Notes under the pieces: model-generated | What the model was told of the DNA's origin: nothing | The model's database searches: none | The model's input: only the letters and a program-made list of their open reading frames with translations | Shown: positions 11,963 to 20,674 of the stretch, one piece after another | How the letters are laid out: the number at the start of each line of letters is the position of its first letter | Position numbering within the stretch: position 1 is the first letter of the stretch | Made by a program: the position numbers and the translations under genes | DNA from: a bacterium | Lineage (GTDB): Bacteria; Elusimicrobiota; Elusimicrobia; UBA1565; UBA9628 | Assembly: GCA_021822495.1 (NCBI GenBank) | Contig: JAKAQO010000002.1 | Coordinates: 1-64,000, forward strand | Length of the DNA stretch: 64,000 bases | Direction of reading: 5' to 3'

Positions 11963-12496
11963 TCACCAATCCTTTTTAATTAAGTCTCCGCCTTCCACCG
12001 CATCGTTGGCGGTTTCGATTTTAATTTGGCAAAGAGACTTCCCCATAATCTTTACGACTTTGGCCGTTCCAATTTTAAACAAATAACGCGCGCGAACGTC
12101 TAAATCCTTTTCATGGCGGGATGCAACGCGGTAAACAGTCAAGCGATCATTCACAGAGACATGAACCCCTTTTCGAAGACGCGCCTCGATCTTCGCGCCT
12201 GGCGGGCTCATGAGCTGAAATTCACCAGTCTCTTTTATTTTGGAAGCTTTTTTCTCTAAAATCCAGCCATCCGCCCGCCATTTCAAGGGTGCCTTAAATC
12301 TTCTGGCCGAAGGAAATTGCCCCGCAAGCCCCGGAGGTTCGGAAACCGATAAACTTTCAAGCAAGGAACTCGGTTTTTTTTCTTCTCCTTTAGGAATAGG
12401 CTGTTCAACCGAAACGGAAGCAGTCGTAGCGCTGGAAATGGTTTGAGCATGAAGAACTTGATACGGCCACAAGCAGAAAATAAAAAATAGATTCAT
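11963..12496 (-). CDS. Secreted hypothetical protein with FlgT-C-like tail
   Basis: 177 residues with an N-terminal signal-like segment ending near LHAQ, then a Pro/Ser/Glu-rich linker and a C-terminal beta-rich domain of about 75 residues (VSVNDRLTVYR..., GTAKVVKIMGKSLCQIKIET..., GGDLIKKD). The tail loosely resembles the C-terminal domain of FlgT-like or other periplasmic assembly factors, but no flagellar genes are in the window. The start overlaps the comM stop by 4 bases (ATGA). Function unknown. Confidence 0.55.
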   Translation of the reverse strand: MNLFFIFCLWPYQVLHAQTISSATTASVSVEQPIPKGEEKKPSSLLESLSVSEPPGLAGQFPSARRFKAPLKWRADGWILEKKASKIKETGEFQLMSPPGAKIEARLRKGVHVSVNDRLTVYRVASRHEKDLDVRARYLFKIGTAKVVKIMGKSLCQIKIETANDAVEGGDLIKKDW

Positions 12497-14043
12497 AACG
12501 AATTCCTCGCTTTATCCAAGGCCCGGTAATTCATGGCCTCGGCAATATGTCTAGTTTCAATGGAGTTGGAATCCTCCAAATCCGCAATCGTACGGGAAAC
12601 CTTAAGAATACGGTCTAGTCCGCGAGCCGATAAATCGAATTTTTGAGCGGCTTGTCTTAAGGCGTCCATGGCGGAGGAAGAAAGAACGCAATGCCGCTTA
12701 ATTTCCTGCGGGGTCAAATAGGCGTTCGCCGCGAAGTCTTCCCGCCCCATCCGTTCTTGCTGTTTAAAGCGGGCGCGAGCGACCCGCTTTCTGATTTCTG
12801 CCGAAGATTCGCTCCCCATGTTGGTTTGAACAGCCCAATCGGAAAAGTCCAGGGGAAACATTTCAACCTGAAGATCAATTCGGTCAAGGAGCGGCCCCGA
12901 AACCCGGGAAAAGTAGCTCAAAACGGCCTTGGGACTGCAGATGCAAGGCTTGGTTGGGTGTCCTCTGAACCCGCAGGGACAAGGGTTTAGCGCCGCGACC
13001 AAAATAAAGCGCGCGGGATATTCCACGCAATCCTTGGCCCGCGAAATTGTAATTTTAAAATCTGATAACGGCTGGCGCAAGGCTTCCAAAGTAGCCCTAT
13101 TAAATTCCAGGACCTCGTCTAAAAACAGAACTCCCCCGTGCGCCAGGGAGACTTCTCCGGGCTTGGCCGCAGGCCCTCCGCCCACCAAGGAAACCAAGGA
13201 AGCGCTGTGATGGGGGGCCCTAAACGGTCTCTGAAAAATGAGGCCGGAGCCTTCTTTGGATCTGGCCGAATGAATGCGCGTCACCTCCAAAATTTCACCC
13301 CGGCTCATCGGCGGCAAAATGCCGGGAAGACGGCGGGACAGCATTGATTTCCCAATTCCCGGCGGCCCCATCACAATCAAATTGTGGGCTCCTGCCGCCG
13401 AAATTTCCGCGGCTCTTTTTGCCAGAGTTTGCCCCTTAATCTCAGCCATGTCTTCCGTACTTTTCCCCGGCTTTGACGCTGAAAAAAAATCCTCAAATGG
13501 ATCTGAAAAAATAAAATCTCTTCGGGATGATTGCGGGCTGATGAGAAAATCCACGATTTCTCTGAGAGTTTCACCCGTCACGACCTCAATTCCGACAGCT
13601 CTCGCCTCCGCCGCATTGGCCTTGGGGACAATCATGGCTTTAAAACCATCCTGCCGCGCCCTCATGGCCATGGAAAGCGTACCCCGAACCGGGCGCAAGG
13701 TCCCGTCCAAAGCCAGTTCCCCAATGCAGCAATACTTTCCCTCCCAGCTCTCCGACGTAATTTGTCCTGAAGCCGTTAAAAGAGCCAAGGCAATCGGCAA
13801 ATCAAAATGGCTGCCTTCCTTGCGCGACTGGCCCGGCGCTAAATTAACGGTAATTTTCTTTTGCGGGAGATTAAAGCCGCAATTTCTAAGAGCCGCAATC
13901 ACTCTTTCCCGAGACTCTCTAACCGCGTCATCCGGCAGGCCCACCGTCGTGTATCCCGGAAGCCCGTTGGACAAATCAAGTTCGACTAAGACAGGATAAC
14001 TTTCAATTCCGCAAAGCCCCATTGAACTGACATGAGCAAGCAT
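12493..14043 (-). CDS. comM: YifB/ComM family Mg-chelatase-like AAA+ ATPase
   Basis: 516 residues from the ATG at 14043. The frame is open 52 codons further up, but 14043 follows the kinase stop by one base, has AGGAGG 8 bases upstream, and matches where the family begins (MLAHVSSMGLCGIES). The N-terminal Lon-protease-like domain (VGLPDDAVRESRERV) is followed by Walker A GPPGIGKSML, Walker B and a C-terminal Mg-chelatase helical domain. ComM is a hexameric helicase that promotes branch migration in transformation, consistent with dprA nearby. Confidence 0.93.
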   Translation of the reverse strand: MLAHVSSMGLCGIESYPVLVELDLSNGLPGYTTVGLPDDAVRESRERVIAALRNCGFNLPQKKITVNLAPGQSRKEGSHFDLPIALALLTASGQITSESWEGKYCCIGELALDGTLRPVRGTLSMAMRARQDGFKAMIVPKANAAEARAVGIEVVTGETLREIVDFLISPQSSRRDFIFSDPFEDFFSASKPGKSTEDMAEIKGQTLAKRAAEISAAGAHNLIVMGPPGIGKSMLSRRLPGILPPMSRGEILEVTRIHSARSKEGSGLIFQRPFRAPHHSASLVSLVGGGPAAKPGEVSLAHGGVLFLDEVLEFNRATLEALRQPLSDFKITISRAKDCVEYPARFILVAALNPCPCGFRGHPTKPCICSPKAVLSYFSRVSGPLLDRIDLQVEMFPLDFSDWAVQTNMGSESSAEIRKRVARARFKQQERMGREDFAANAYLTPQEIKRHCVLSSSAMDALRQAAQKFDLSARGLDRILKVSRTIADLEDSNSIETRHIAEAMNYRALDKARNSL

Positions 14044-14044
14044 C

Positions 14045-15469
14045 TCAAGCCTCCTGCATCTTTCCCGTTCTCTGTTGACCGGGGCCGCCGTAGCGGTTGA
14101 CTGAATAGATGACGAAATGAGCTTTTGTCCCCTTCTCCAAAGAAGATTCAAGCCATAAACGGCCGCCATGCAAATCGAGGACTTTTTTCGATATCGCAAG
14201 GCCGAGGCCAGTTCCCAAAATATTTAATTCCCGCGCGTTCGGGGCCCGGTAAAATTTTTCAAAAATATGAGAGAGGCCCTCTTCGGAAATGCCGATGCCG
14301 TCATCTTCAACGATGGTCTCAACGCAATCTCCTTTATCAAAAATAGAAATAGCAACGCGCCCGCCAGACTTGCTAAATTTAAGGGCATTGGACATCAAGT
14401 TTTCAACGACCACCGCAATCCATTTGGGATCGGCAAAAACCTCCGGCAAATCTTTGGGAGAATTAAGCTGAATTTCCTTCTTGGCTGAAACCGCTTCCAA
14501 TTTATGAGATTCGACCACGGAAGAAATCAGCGGAATCAGCGAAAAAGCCTTCATCTCCATTTTCATCCCTGATTCAAGACGAGAAATATCCAAAAGATCG
14601 GAAACCATGTTCGAGAGCCTCTCTACCGCGTTTCGCGCCATTAGCATAAATCGTTTTTGATCCTCGCTCACCGGCCCAATTTCTCCTTCCAGCATAAGCC
14701 CTAAAAAACCCGCCAAGGTCGTCAACGGCGTCTTGAACTCATGACTGACCGTTGAAACGAACTCATCTTTCATACGGCTTAGGGCCCTTAATTGTTCCCT
14801 ATCCTGCACTAATTGTTGATTGAGAACCGACATTTCAATCATAATCGCCGCGTCTTCTGCGATCGCGCTCATCAGCTCCACATGTTCCTGGGTAAAGGCG
14901 TAAGGTTTTCGGCTTCCCACCCTCATCACGCCCCAAGAATGCCCTTGTTTAGAAACGGAAACAACGATAAGAGAGCGAATCTCCCATAATTTGGCGTAAT
15001 GAGTAATCACCCCCGGATCATCTTGGGCGTCTCCCGCGACAAAAGGCTTCCCGGTTTTAAAAGTCCTAACCGACGAGGCATTTTCCTCAAGCAGGGATAT
15101 CTTGTAAATCTGTTCTTCCTTTTCAAGGCCGTAAGCCCCGGGCTGAGTGACCAGTTCCTGTGAAGCCTCATCCAAAAGTAGAAAGGCGACCAAATCAACT
15201 TCCATGTAGCGGGTGACAATGGAGACAATTCCCGCCAAGGCCGCCGCCAAATCCATTGGAGAAACGGCAGACCTCATAGTATCTTGGAGGGTTTTGATTT
15301 CTCGGGATTTGGCATCCAAACGAGTTTGAGCTTCTGTTAATTCTTCTTTTAAGTCCTGGGAATCTGGATCATTTTTAACAAACAGCTCTCTTAAAAAAAA
15401 CGTCCCGCCCGTTCCGAGAATCAACCCTGCTCCAAGCCACGCGCTATCTTTTAAAATTTCAGCGTTCAT
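14045..15469 (-). CDS. Membrane-anchored sensor histidine kinase with GAF domain
   Basis: 474 residues: one N-terminal membrane segment (about 9-28), a short coiled coil (about 35-65), a GAF-like sensor domain (about 70-220), HisKA with the phosphoacceptor His in VSHEFKTPL, and HATPase_c with the N box (ENLMSNALKFS), G1 (VEDDGIGI) and G2 (GTGLGLAISK) boxes. All residues for autophosphorylation are present. No response regulator is in the window, so its partner is encoded elsewhere. The start overlaps the ATPase stop by 4 bases, linking the two products. Confidence 0.92.
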   Translation of the reverse strand: MNAEILKDSAWLGAGLILGTGGTFFLRELFVKNDPDSQDLKEELTEAQTRLDAKSREIKTLQDTMRSAVSPMDLAAALAGIVSIVTRYMEVDLVAFLLLDEASQELVTQPGAYGLEKEEQIYKISLLEENASSVRTFKTGKPFVAGDAQDDPGVITHYAKLWEIRSLIVVSVSKQGHSWGVMRVGSRKPYAFTQEHVELMSAIAEDAAIMIEMSVLNQQLVQDREQLRALSRMKDEFVSTVSHEFKTPLTTLAGFLGLMLEGEIGPVSEDQKRFMLMARNAVERLSNMVSDLLDISRLESGMKMEMKAFSLIPLISSVVESHKLEAVSAKKEIQLNSPKDLPEVFADPKWIAVVVENLMSNALKFSKSGGRVAISIFDKGDCVETIVEDDGIGISEEGLSHIFEKFYRAPNARELNILGTGLGLAISKKVLDLHGGRLWLESSLEKGTKAHFVIYSVNRYGGPGQQRTGKMQEA

Positions 15470-17229
15470 GAAATCAAATCCAAATGAGCTCTCAGGAAAT
15501 AGGCATAAACTTTAATCCCTTGTAAGGGAATATGGGCCGAGACAATCCCCATGGATTCTAAAACATGGCGCGTCGCATGAACCCACTCGGTTTCTCTTTC
15601 TCCCAATGGAGTTTGAGGCAAAGGCCCCAAAAGAACCGCCGCTCTTGGCGACAGTTTTCGACAGATTTCCCCAATTTTAAACGGCAGGCCCAGGGGTTGC
15701 GCGGGATCATAAGACTGCGGCGGAAGGTTTCGGTAGGAACGAAGAATTCCCATGTCAGTCATAGCCTGAACAAACATCATCTGCGCCCATGGAACCACTG
15801 AATCCGAACCCTTCGGAAAAAACCAAATGATGGGCGCCGCATCGGCCTTGGCTTTAGGGAAAAGGAAATTATTAACCTTCGCCACATCATTAGGATCCGG
15901 TAAGGCCTTCGCCTGCTCCGGCAAGGCCAGATCAAAAAGCACCGGCAACAAAGCCGCGATCTGGGGATTTTGTCCCAACGAAACACCCAAATCTAACAAA
16001 CGAATTAACCGCCGGGTCCAAAGATGCGCCTCTAATGGAAATGCGGATAAACGTTCTACAAGCGCCGCTGATTCATCGTCGGAGACATTGAAGTCTTTTC
16101 CCCGGGCAAAATCATTGAATTGTTCTGTATGAATAGAGGGCGGAACGGTTTTCATTTCAACAGACAAAGCCTGGGCGCCCGTGAAGGAAATCTTAAGTCT
16201 TTGAGCCATCGGTTCCAACGCCTTAGGAGGATACACGGCTGTAATCACGAGTTGACGCCCCCCTGAAAGAAACCAGGAAATCATCTTTTCAATCAAGGCC
16301 TGATTTTGTTCGGTCAGGGCCATTAAGTGGATATCGTCAATAATCATTGCCTTAAAATGTCCAGACATTTCCTCCCACCAGACAGTCTGAGCCTTAGCGG
16401 AGGTAGAAATCGTGGCTGCCGAAAGTTTCCAGCCCGAAGTCAGCAAAACAGTTTTTTCTCCTAGATTTTTTGAAAATTCCTGAGCCAAGGCATGACTCAA
16501 ATGAGTTTTTCCAGACCCAGGAGGTCCGTAAATAAATAGCGGGTTGTGCATCGCCCCAGGAGCGCCGGCAACGGAAATGGCCGACGCATGAGCGAAACGA
16601 TTGTAAGAACCAATTTTAAGAGTTTCCAAGCTCTTTAGGGGATCCGGCGAAATGGCCGGAGTTGCCAAGGATTCCAAGGGCGGTTGGGCCATGGGAACAA
16701 CAGCTTCCTTCTGTTCGGGAACCGCGACGGCGGGTTCTTCCCTCCTTGGCGCTTTCTCAACCGTAGCTTGAGTTTGAGCCACCGGCTGTGGAAGTTCCAC
16801 GAGCGGCACGGCTGAAGGAGGAGTCTCAAGAGCCGGAATCTCTTCCTTGGGTGGCTGGAATGTTTGTCCTGGTTGCGGCGCCGGAGAGACTTCAAGCTCG
16901 ATTCCAGGAGTTGGCAATGACGCCTCTTTCGGCGGCTCTTGAACGGTTTGAGTCTCAAGGGCCGGCTCTGGCGCCACCGCAGTCACAGGTTTTTGAGGTA
17001 GCAGTGAATCCAAAAACTGATTTAGTTCTCTAATGATTTCATCAGTCGGATGGTGAAGCGGCAAATGCCAATTGTATCCACTCGCAGGGTCTGCGGCCGC
17101 TGGGCGCCCGCACAGCTTGCCGAATTTTTTGATTATTTTCTGCACATCTGATTTCCTTCCCGCAATGAGAAGAGATTTGTGCATCGAATCCTTAGCGTTA
17201 GGGTCTTCCTTAATTGTCCATTGTTCCAT
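15466..17229 (-). CDS. DnaA-like AAA+ ATPase with Pro-rich linker and novel C-terminus
   Basis: 587 residues from the ATG at 17229. A TTG 30 bases further up is the only longer option. An N-terminal domain (about 1-85) is followed by a Pro/Glu/Gln-rich linker (about 85-205), then a DnaA domain III-like AAA+ module with RFAHASAISVAG, Walker A GPPGSGKTHLSHAL and Walker B AMIIDDIHLM. The last 170 residues do not contain the DnaA helix-turn-helix and I do not recognise them. It is therefore not the replication initiator itself. It is more like a DnaA/Hda-derived regulator coupled to the downstream histidine kinase. It is the first gene of the minus-strand run. Confidence 0.7.
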   Translation of the reverse strand: MEQWTIKEDPNAKDSMHKSLLIAGRKSDVQKIIKKFGKLCGRPAAADPASGYNWHLPLHHPTDEIIRELNQFLDSLLPQKPVTAVAPEPALETQTVQEPPKEASLPTPGIELEVSPAPQPGQTFQPPKEEIPALETPPSAVPLVELPQPVAQTQATVEKAPRREEPAVAVPEQKEAVVPMAQPPLESLATPAISPDPLKSLETLKIGSYNRFAHASAISVAGAPGAMHNPLFIYGPPGSGKTHLSHALAQEFSKNLGEKTVLLTSGWKLSAATISTSAKAQTVWWEEMSGHFKAMIIDDIHLMALTEQNQALIEKMISWFLSGGRQLVITAVYPPKALEPMAQRLKISFTGAQALSVEMKTVPPSIHTEQFNDFARGKDFNVSDDESAALVERLSAFPLEAHLWTRRLIRLLDLGVSLGQNPQIAALLPVLFDLALPEQAKALPDPNDVAKVNNFLFPKAKADAAPIIWFFPKGSDSVVPWAQMMFVQAMTDMGILRSYRNLPPQSYDPAQPLGLPFKIGEICRKLSPRAAVLLGPLPQTPLGERETEWVHATRHVLESMGIVSAHIPLQGIKVYAYFLRAHLDLIS

Positions 17230-17268
17230 GTGTTGTAAAGTTACAAAAATAACAGGCAAAAAACAACA

Positions 17269-18818
17269 AATCGCATCAACTCATGCTAAATGTTACCGAA
17301 GGAGTGAGGGTCGCCTCATACAAAATGTTACCGAAAAAAGGGGATGGTATGATCATTCCTGAAGGTCTCCAGAGGGGATCGGGAGGTCATTTTGATGAGT
17401 CCAAATGGGAGGTGGGAATATATGAAGGAGATGTATGTTCGGTATCACAAGGCAATAGGGAAGAAAGCGAAAGGCGAGATTCTTGGGGAGTTTTGCGAGG
17501 TGTATGGGTGTCACCGGAAGTCGGCGATACGGATGATGAACGGAGCGTCTCCTGGGGAGAAGCGTGTGATTAAGGCGCGAGGGCGGCGAATGGTTTACGG
17601 GAGGCGTGAGATAGAAGCCATTGAGGAGATGTGGAAAGCGAGCAATTATCCATGGTCTCGGAACCTCAAAGCGGCGATACCTTTGTGGAGGGAGTCGTTG
17701 GTGAGGCGGTTTAAGCTGAGTGAAGAGGAATAGTTGAGACTTGAGCGCATCAGCCCCGCGACGATAGACCGAAGGCTTAAGGCCAAGAAATACGAGTTTA
17801 AGAAGAAGGTTTACGGGAAAACGAAGAAGAGCTCGTATCTACTTCGGCATAAGATTCCGATACGGACCGAGTTTAGAAACCCCAAGGAGGCTGGTTTGAG
17901 CGAGATTGACACGGTGAGCCATTCGGGGCCGTGGGCCGCAGGAATGTTCGCCCAGACCGTCAATCAAACCAGTATTCTGACGCAGTGGGTGGAGAAGGAA
18001 GCGGTGTTGGGGAAAAGCGCGGTGAACGTGCGGGATGCGATGGGGAGAATGAAGGAGCGGTTTCCCTTTAAGTTGCTTGGGGTTGACTCGGATAATGGGG
18101 ATGAGTTCATTAATAAGCTGGTGTGGGCTTGGTGCGAGGGTCACAAGATTATTTTTACCCGTTCCCGAGCCTACAAGAAAGACGATCAAGCGCACATTGA
18201 GCAGAAGAACAAGACCCATGTTCGCAAGTGGGTAGGGTGGCTGCGCTATGACACTGCGGAAGTTGTTGAAGCCTTAAACGATCTCTACAGAAACGAGTTG
18301 AGGCTGTTTGAGAATCTGTTTATGCCGTCGGTGAGGCTGATTAAGACAGTGAGGCGAGGTTCGAAGACGACTCGAGTTTTTGACAAGCCGCAAACGCCGT
18401 TGGACCGGGTCGTGGCCTCGAAGCAGGGCGATTCTCACAAGGTCGCGGAGCTTGTTGAACTGAGAAAAAGGCTGGACCCTTTTGAGTTATCGAGAGTGAT
18501 AGACATCAAGCTCAAGAGAATTTATGGTTTGGCCTCTAAGACGTCTCTTCAAGCGCCGGCCCCTCCCCGTCCCATGAAGAACCGGTTGCGCCCTTGGAGT
18601 CTTTCAACGGGGTTTAAAGGGTGGGGCTATTCCAGGGAGGTCGGACGTTTGAAAAAAGTTCACGGAAAGGAAAGAATGCTGGGAACATGGTAGTTATCCA
18701 CACCTGTCCACATTCTTTTCACAAAGAAAAAAGATACAAAAAAGAAAAATAAGGACAACAAAACGATGAAACGGCCTATGAACTTTTCGGTAACATTTTC
18801 AAATGAGTTGACACGATT
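17269..18818 (+). mobile_element. Insertion sequence with DDE transposase
   Basis: The element of about 1.55 kb is bounded by imperfect inverted repeats. The left end holds TCAACTCAT (17276-17284) followed by AAATGTTACCGAA (17288-17300). The right end carries the reverse complements TTCGGTAACATTT (18786-18798) and ATGAGTTGA (18803-18811). A second copy of the 13-mer lies at 17323-17335, probably a second transposase binding site. Similarity may extend outward to AATCG/CGATT. I see no clear target-site duplication. It separates the long minus-strand operon from the accessory genes at 18.9-21.6 kb. Confidence 0.8.
17395..18693 (+). pseudogene. DDE transposase interrupted by an in-frame TAG
   Basis: Two open segments in the same frame (17395-17733 and 17734-18693) are separated only by the amber codon TAG at 17731-17733. 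The N-terminal part has a helix-turn-helix-like region (GEFCEVYGCHRKSAIRMM). The second part carries the catalytic core with Asp in SEIDTVSHSG, Asp in GVDSDNGDEFIN and Glu in DQAHIEQKN, the layout of integrase-core transposases of the ISNCY/IS1202 type. GGGAGG precedes the ATG. A single substitution inactivated it, or the stop is read through. The DDE triad itself is intact. Confidence 0.8.
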
Positions 18819-18905
18819 CCTCCTAAATTTTTCTCGGCCTTGTTTTAACCCGCTCGATTTAAAGTAATCCAGGAAAAATGATAAGGAAAGGTCTCGTCGG
18901 AAAAT

Positions 18906-18934
18906 TTGCTGAGCCAGTCTTAACATCATATAAT
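18906..18934 (+). promoter_or_regulatory. Candidate promoter for the nuclease-like gene
   Basis: TTGCTG (18906-18911), a 17-base spacer, then a perfect TATAAT (18929-18934). The ATG at 18944 lies only 9 bases after the -10 box and no Shine-Dalgarno sequence fits, so the message would be leaderless or nearly so. Confidence 0.5.
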
Positions 18935-18943
18935 TTAAATTAG

Positions 18944-19501
18944 ATGCCAACGATAGCGGCGACACAGATCAAGACGTTTTGCGTTGCTCATCCTCGGCGC
19001 AACCTTCCAGTAATATCGTCGCGTCGGCGCCTGGAATCCATATTTTCACGGGCTTTTCAACGCGCTTTCCTAGCGTTGGATGGGAACCGGGGCTTGGGCG
19101 GGCATGAGTTTGTTGTTTCCGGCTATGGGATAGCCGACTTTGTTTGGGCTGCGGCTCGAACTCGTAATGGCAATTGGCGTAGCATAGATGGTCCGGTAAC
19201 TGTGACTGCGTTTGAGATGAAGTTGGGCGACTGGCGCCGCGCTCTCCGTCAAGCTTATCGTTACACTTATTTTTCCGACAGGACGATCGTGGTGCTACCC
19301 GCCGATGTTGGACGATCGGCAAAGGGTGCGCTACCATTATTCAGGGATCTTGGTATTGGGCTTTGGATGTTCCAGAAGGAACTGGGCACGATCACTAAGG
19401 TCTTCACTCCGCGCGCCAAGCGTCCAAAGAACCCGCTCGCGCGAGAGCGGGCGCTTGCGGTCCTACGCAGTAAGTTTGATCTCGGCCGCGCACGCAAATA
19501 A
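18944..19501 (+). CDS. PD-(D/E)XK nuclease-like hypothetical protein
   Basis: 185 residues. The arrangement YGIADFVW (Asp65), then TAFEMKLGDW (Glu91, Lys93), then RQAYRYTYFSDRTIVVLPA fits the D...ExK core of PD-(D/E)XK nucleases with a conserved Gln helix (Gln103). No DNA-binding domain is visible besides a basic N-terminus. Its 3' end overlaps the convergent 403-residue gene by 39 bases. Composition is richer in G+C than the neighbouring chromosome, consistent with transfer. The nuclease assignment is by motif only. Confidence 0.5.
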   Translation: MPTIAATQIKTFCVAHPRRNLPVISSRRRLESIFSRAFQRAFLALDGNRGLGGHEFVVSGYGIADFVWAAARTRNGNWRSIDGPVTVTAFEMKLGDWRRALRQAYRYTYFSDRTIVVLPADVGRSAKGALPLFRDLGIGLWMFQKELGTITKVFTPRAKRPKNPLARERALAVLRSKFDLGRARK

Positions 19502-20674
19502 CCTCACAGCTTCGGAAATCGGAGCGAGATGGTCGTCGCCGGATTTGGTGTCTAGGGCGTAGCCTACACGGCTAATAGCAGAATAGGTTTCACCCGCTTT
19601 ATCCAGCGCTCCGCTTAATGCGATAAGGCTATCCCGCACGTTGCCCTTTACGAACTCCCCGTTGAGATTTTTGATCGCTTCCCATGACTGGAAAACTTCC
19701 TGGTTACGCTTAGGCTCCGAACCCGCATTGGTATCGTAAAGTTCGTCGGTATTAAGTTCGTTGAGGACTTGTGGGAAGCGCGTACGGAGCGCATCAAGTT
19801 CAGAAAACGTGATCCGGTTGAGCAATCGCTTGCTGAGATAGCGCGGTATCGGCAGTCTACCTCCGTTCGAAGGACCGAAGCGTCCCATTGAGAAGGTCCG
19901 CAGGTTGGAGAACCACCCCGTGCAACCCGCATCGGCGCCGGTCGCGCCAAGAAGGGGAGTGAAAATGTCCGAGTAGCCGTTGACTGTCTCGAAGCCATTG
20001 ATTTTGAGTGCATGGTTTAAGAGCATCCAGGCGGACAACGTGTCAGCGTTGCAGATTTCGCCTCGCACTTCTGATGAGGTAGCCCCAATGAGCAGGTAAA
20101 ATCCTGTGGGCGGATTATCGAGCACTGTAATCTCGTTCAGAAACTCGGTCAATTCCTGTTTATCGATCAATGCGTCCCTCGCAATGGCTAAGGTAACCAA
20201 TAGTCGGCGTTTGGTCTTCAGCTTCGCGTGCTCCTCCGAGGCGTTACGGATAAAGTTCTTTGCGATTACAGCCTCGATCGAGTCGAGAGAACGGGGGATC
20301 AAGATATTTGGAGCGATGTGGGCGCTCACCTCCAGCTTCTTTTGGAAGCAAAGCGAATCCCGCAGAACTTCGATAACGCTTGCCTCACGCTCTAATTCCC
20401 GCCTAGTCCTAGGTTTGAAGTAGTCGATATAGTCATCTTTGCCTAGAAAGCCCAATCGGGATTCGGCTCCAGTAGCGGCGAAGCAGGCATAAAACTGAGG
20501 GTCGATAAGCCGTTCAATCTCTGGCTGGCTATCCTTCAGCTTCTTTAACTCCGTTGCTAAATTTTTGTAAGAGATATCTCTTGGACTGTAGACCACGCCA
20601 TCGATAATTTTTCGGTCGATGCCTTCGTCGATTTTTTGGCCGCATTGGGCGCCGTGTTGAGCGAAAAGTTTCAT
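19463..20674 (-). CDS. Uncharacterised kinase partner, possibly alpha/beta barrel
   Basis: 403 residues, family not recognised. A run of strand-like segments each followed by helices (IDGVVYSPRDI, LIDPQFYACF, IAPNILIPRSLDS, RLLVTLAIA, GFYLLIGA, DIFTPLLGATGADAGCTGWF) suggests a TIM-barrel-type fold reminiscent of tRNA-guanine transglycosylase-like proteins, but no catalytic motif can be named. There is no signal peptide. Its ATG overlaps the kinase stop by 4 bases (ATGA), so the two are co-translated. The pair plus the convergent nuclease-like gene resembles a defence or stress module, which is inference. Confidence 0.5.
   Translation of the reverse strand: MKLFAQHGAQCGQKIDEGIDRKIIDGVVYSPRDISYKNLATELKKLKDSQPEIERLIDPQFYACFAATGAESRLGFLGKDDYIDYFKPRTRRELEREASVIEVLRDSLCFQKKLEVSAHIAPNILIPRSLDSIEAVIAKNFIRNASEEHAKLKTKRRLLVTLAIARDALIDKQELTEFLNEITVLDNPPTGFYLLIGATSSEVRGEICNADTLSAWMLLNHALKINGFETVNGYSDIFTPLLGATGADAGCTGWFSNLRTFSMGRFGPSNGGRLPIPRYLSKRLLNRITFSELDALRTRFPQVLNELNTDELYDTNAGSEPKRNQEVFQSWEAIKNLNGEFVKGNVRDSLIALSGALDKAGETYSAISRVGYALDTKSGDDHLAPISEAVRLFACAAEIKLTA

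Noticed and set aside
13274-13999. A 241-codon plus-strand open frame
   Set aside because: It is antisense to comM, whose Walker motifs and family match are unambiguous; the frame has no ribosome binding site or recognisable motif.
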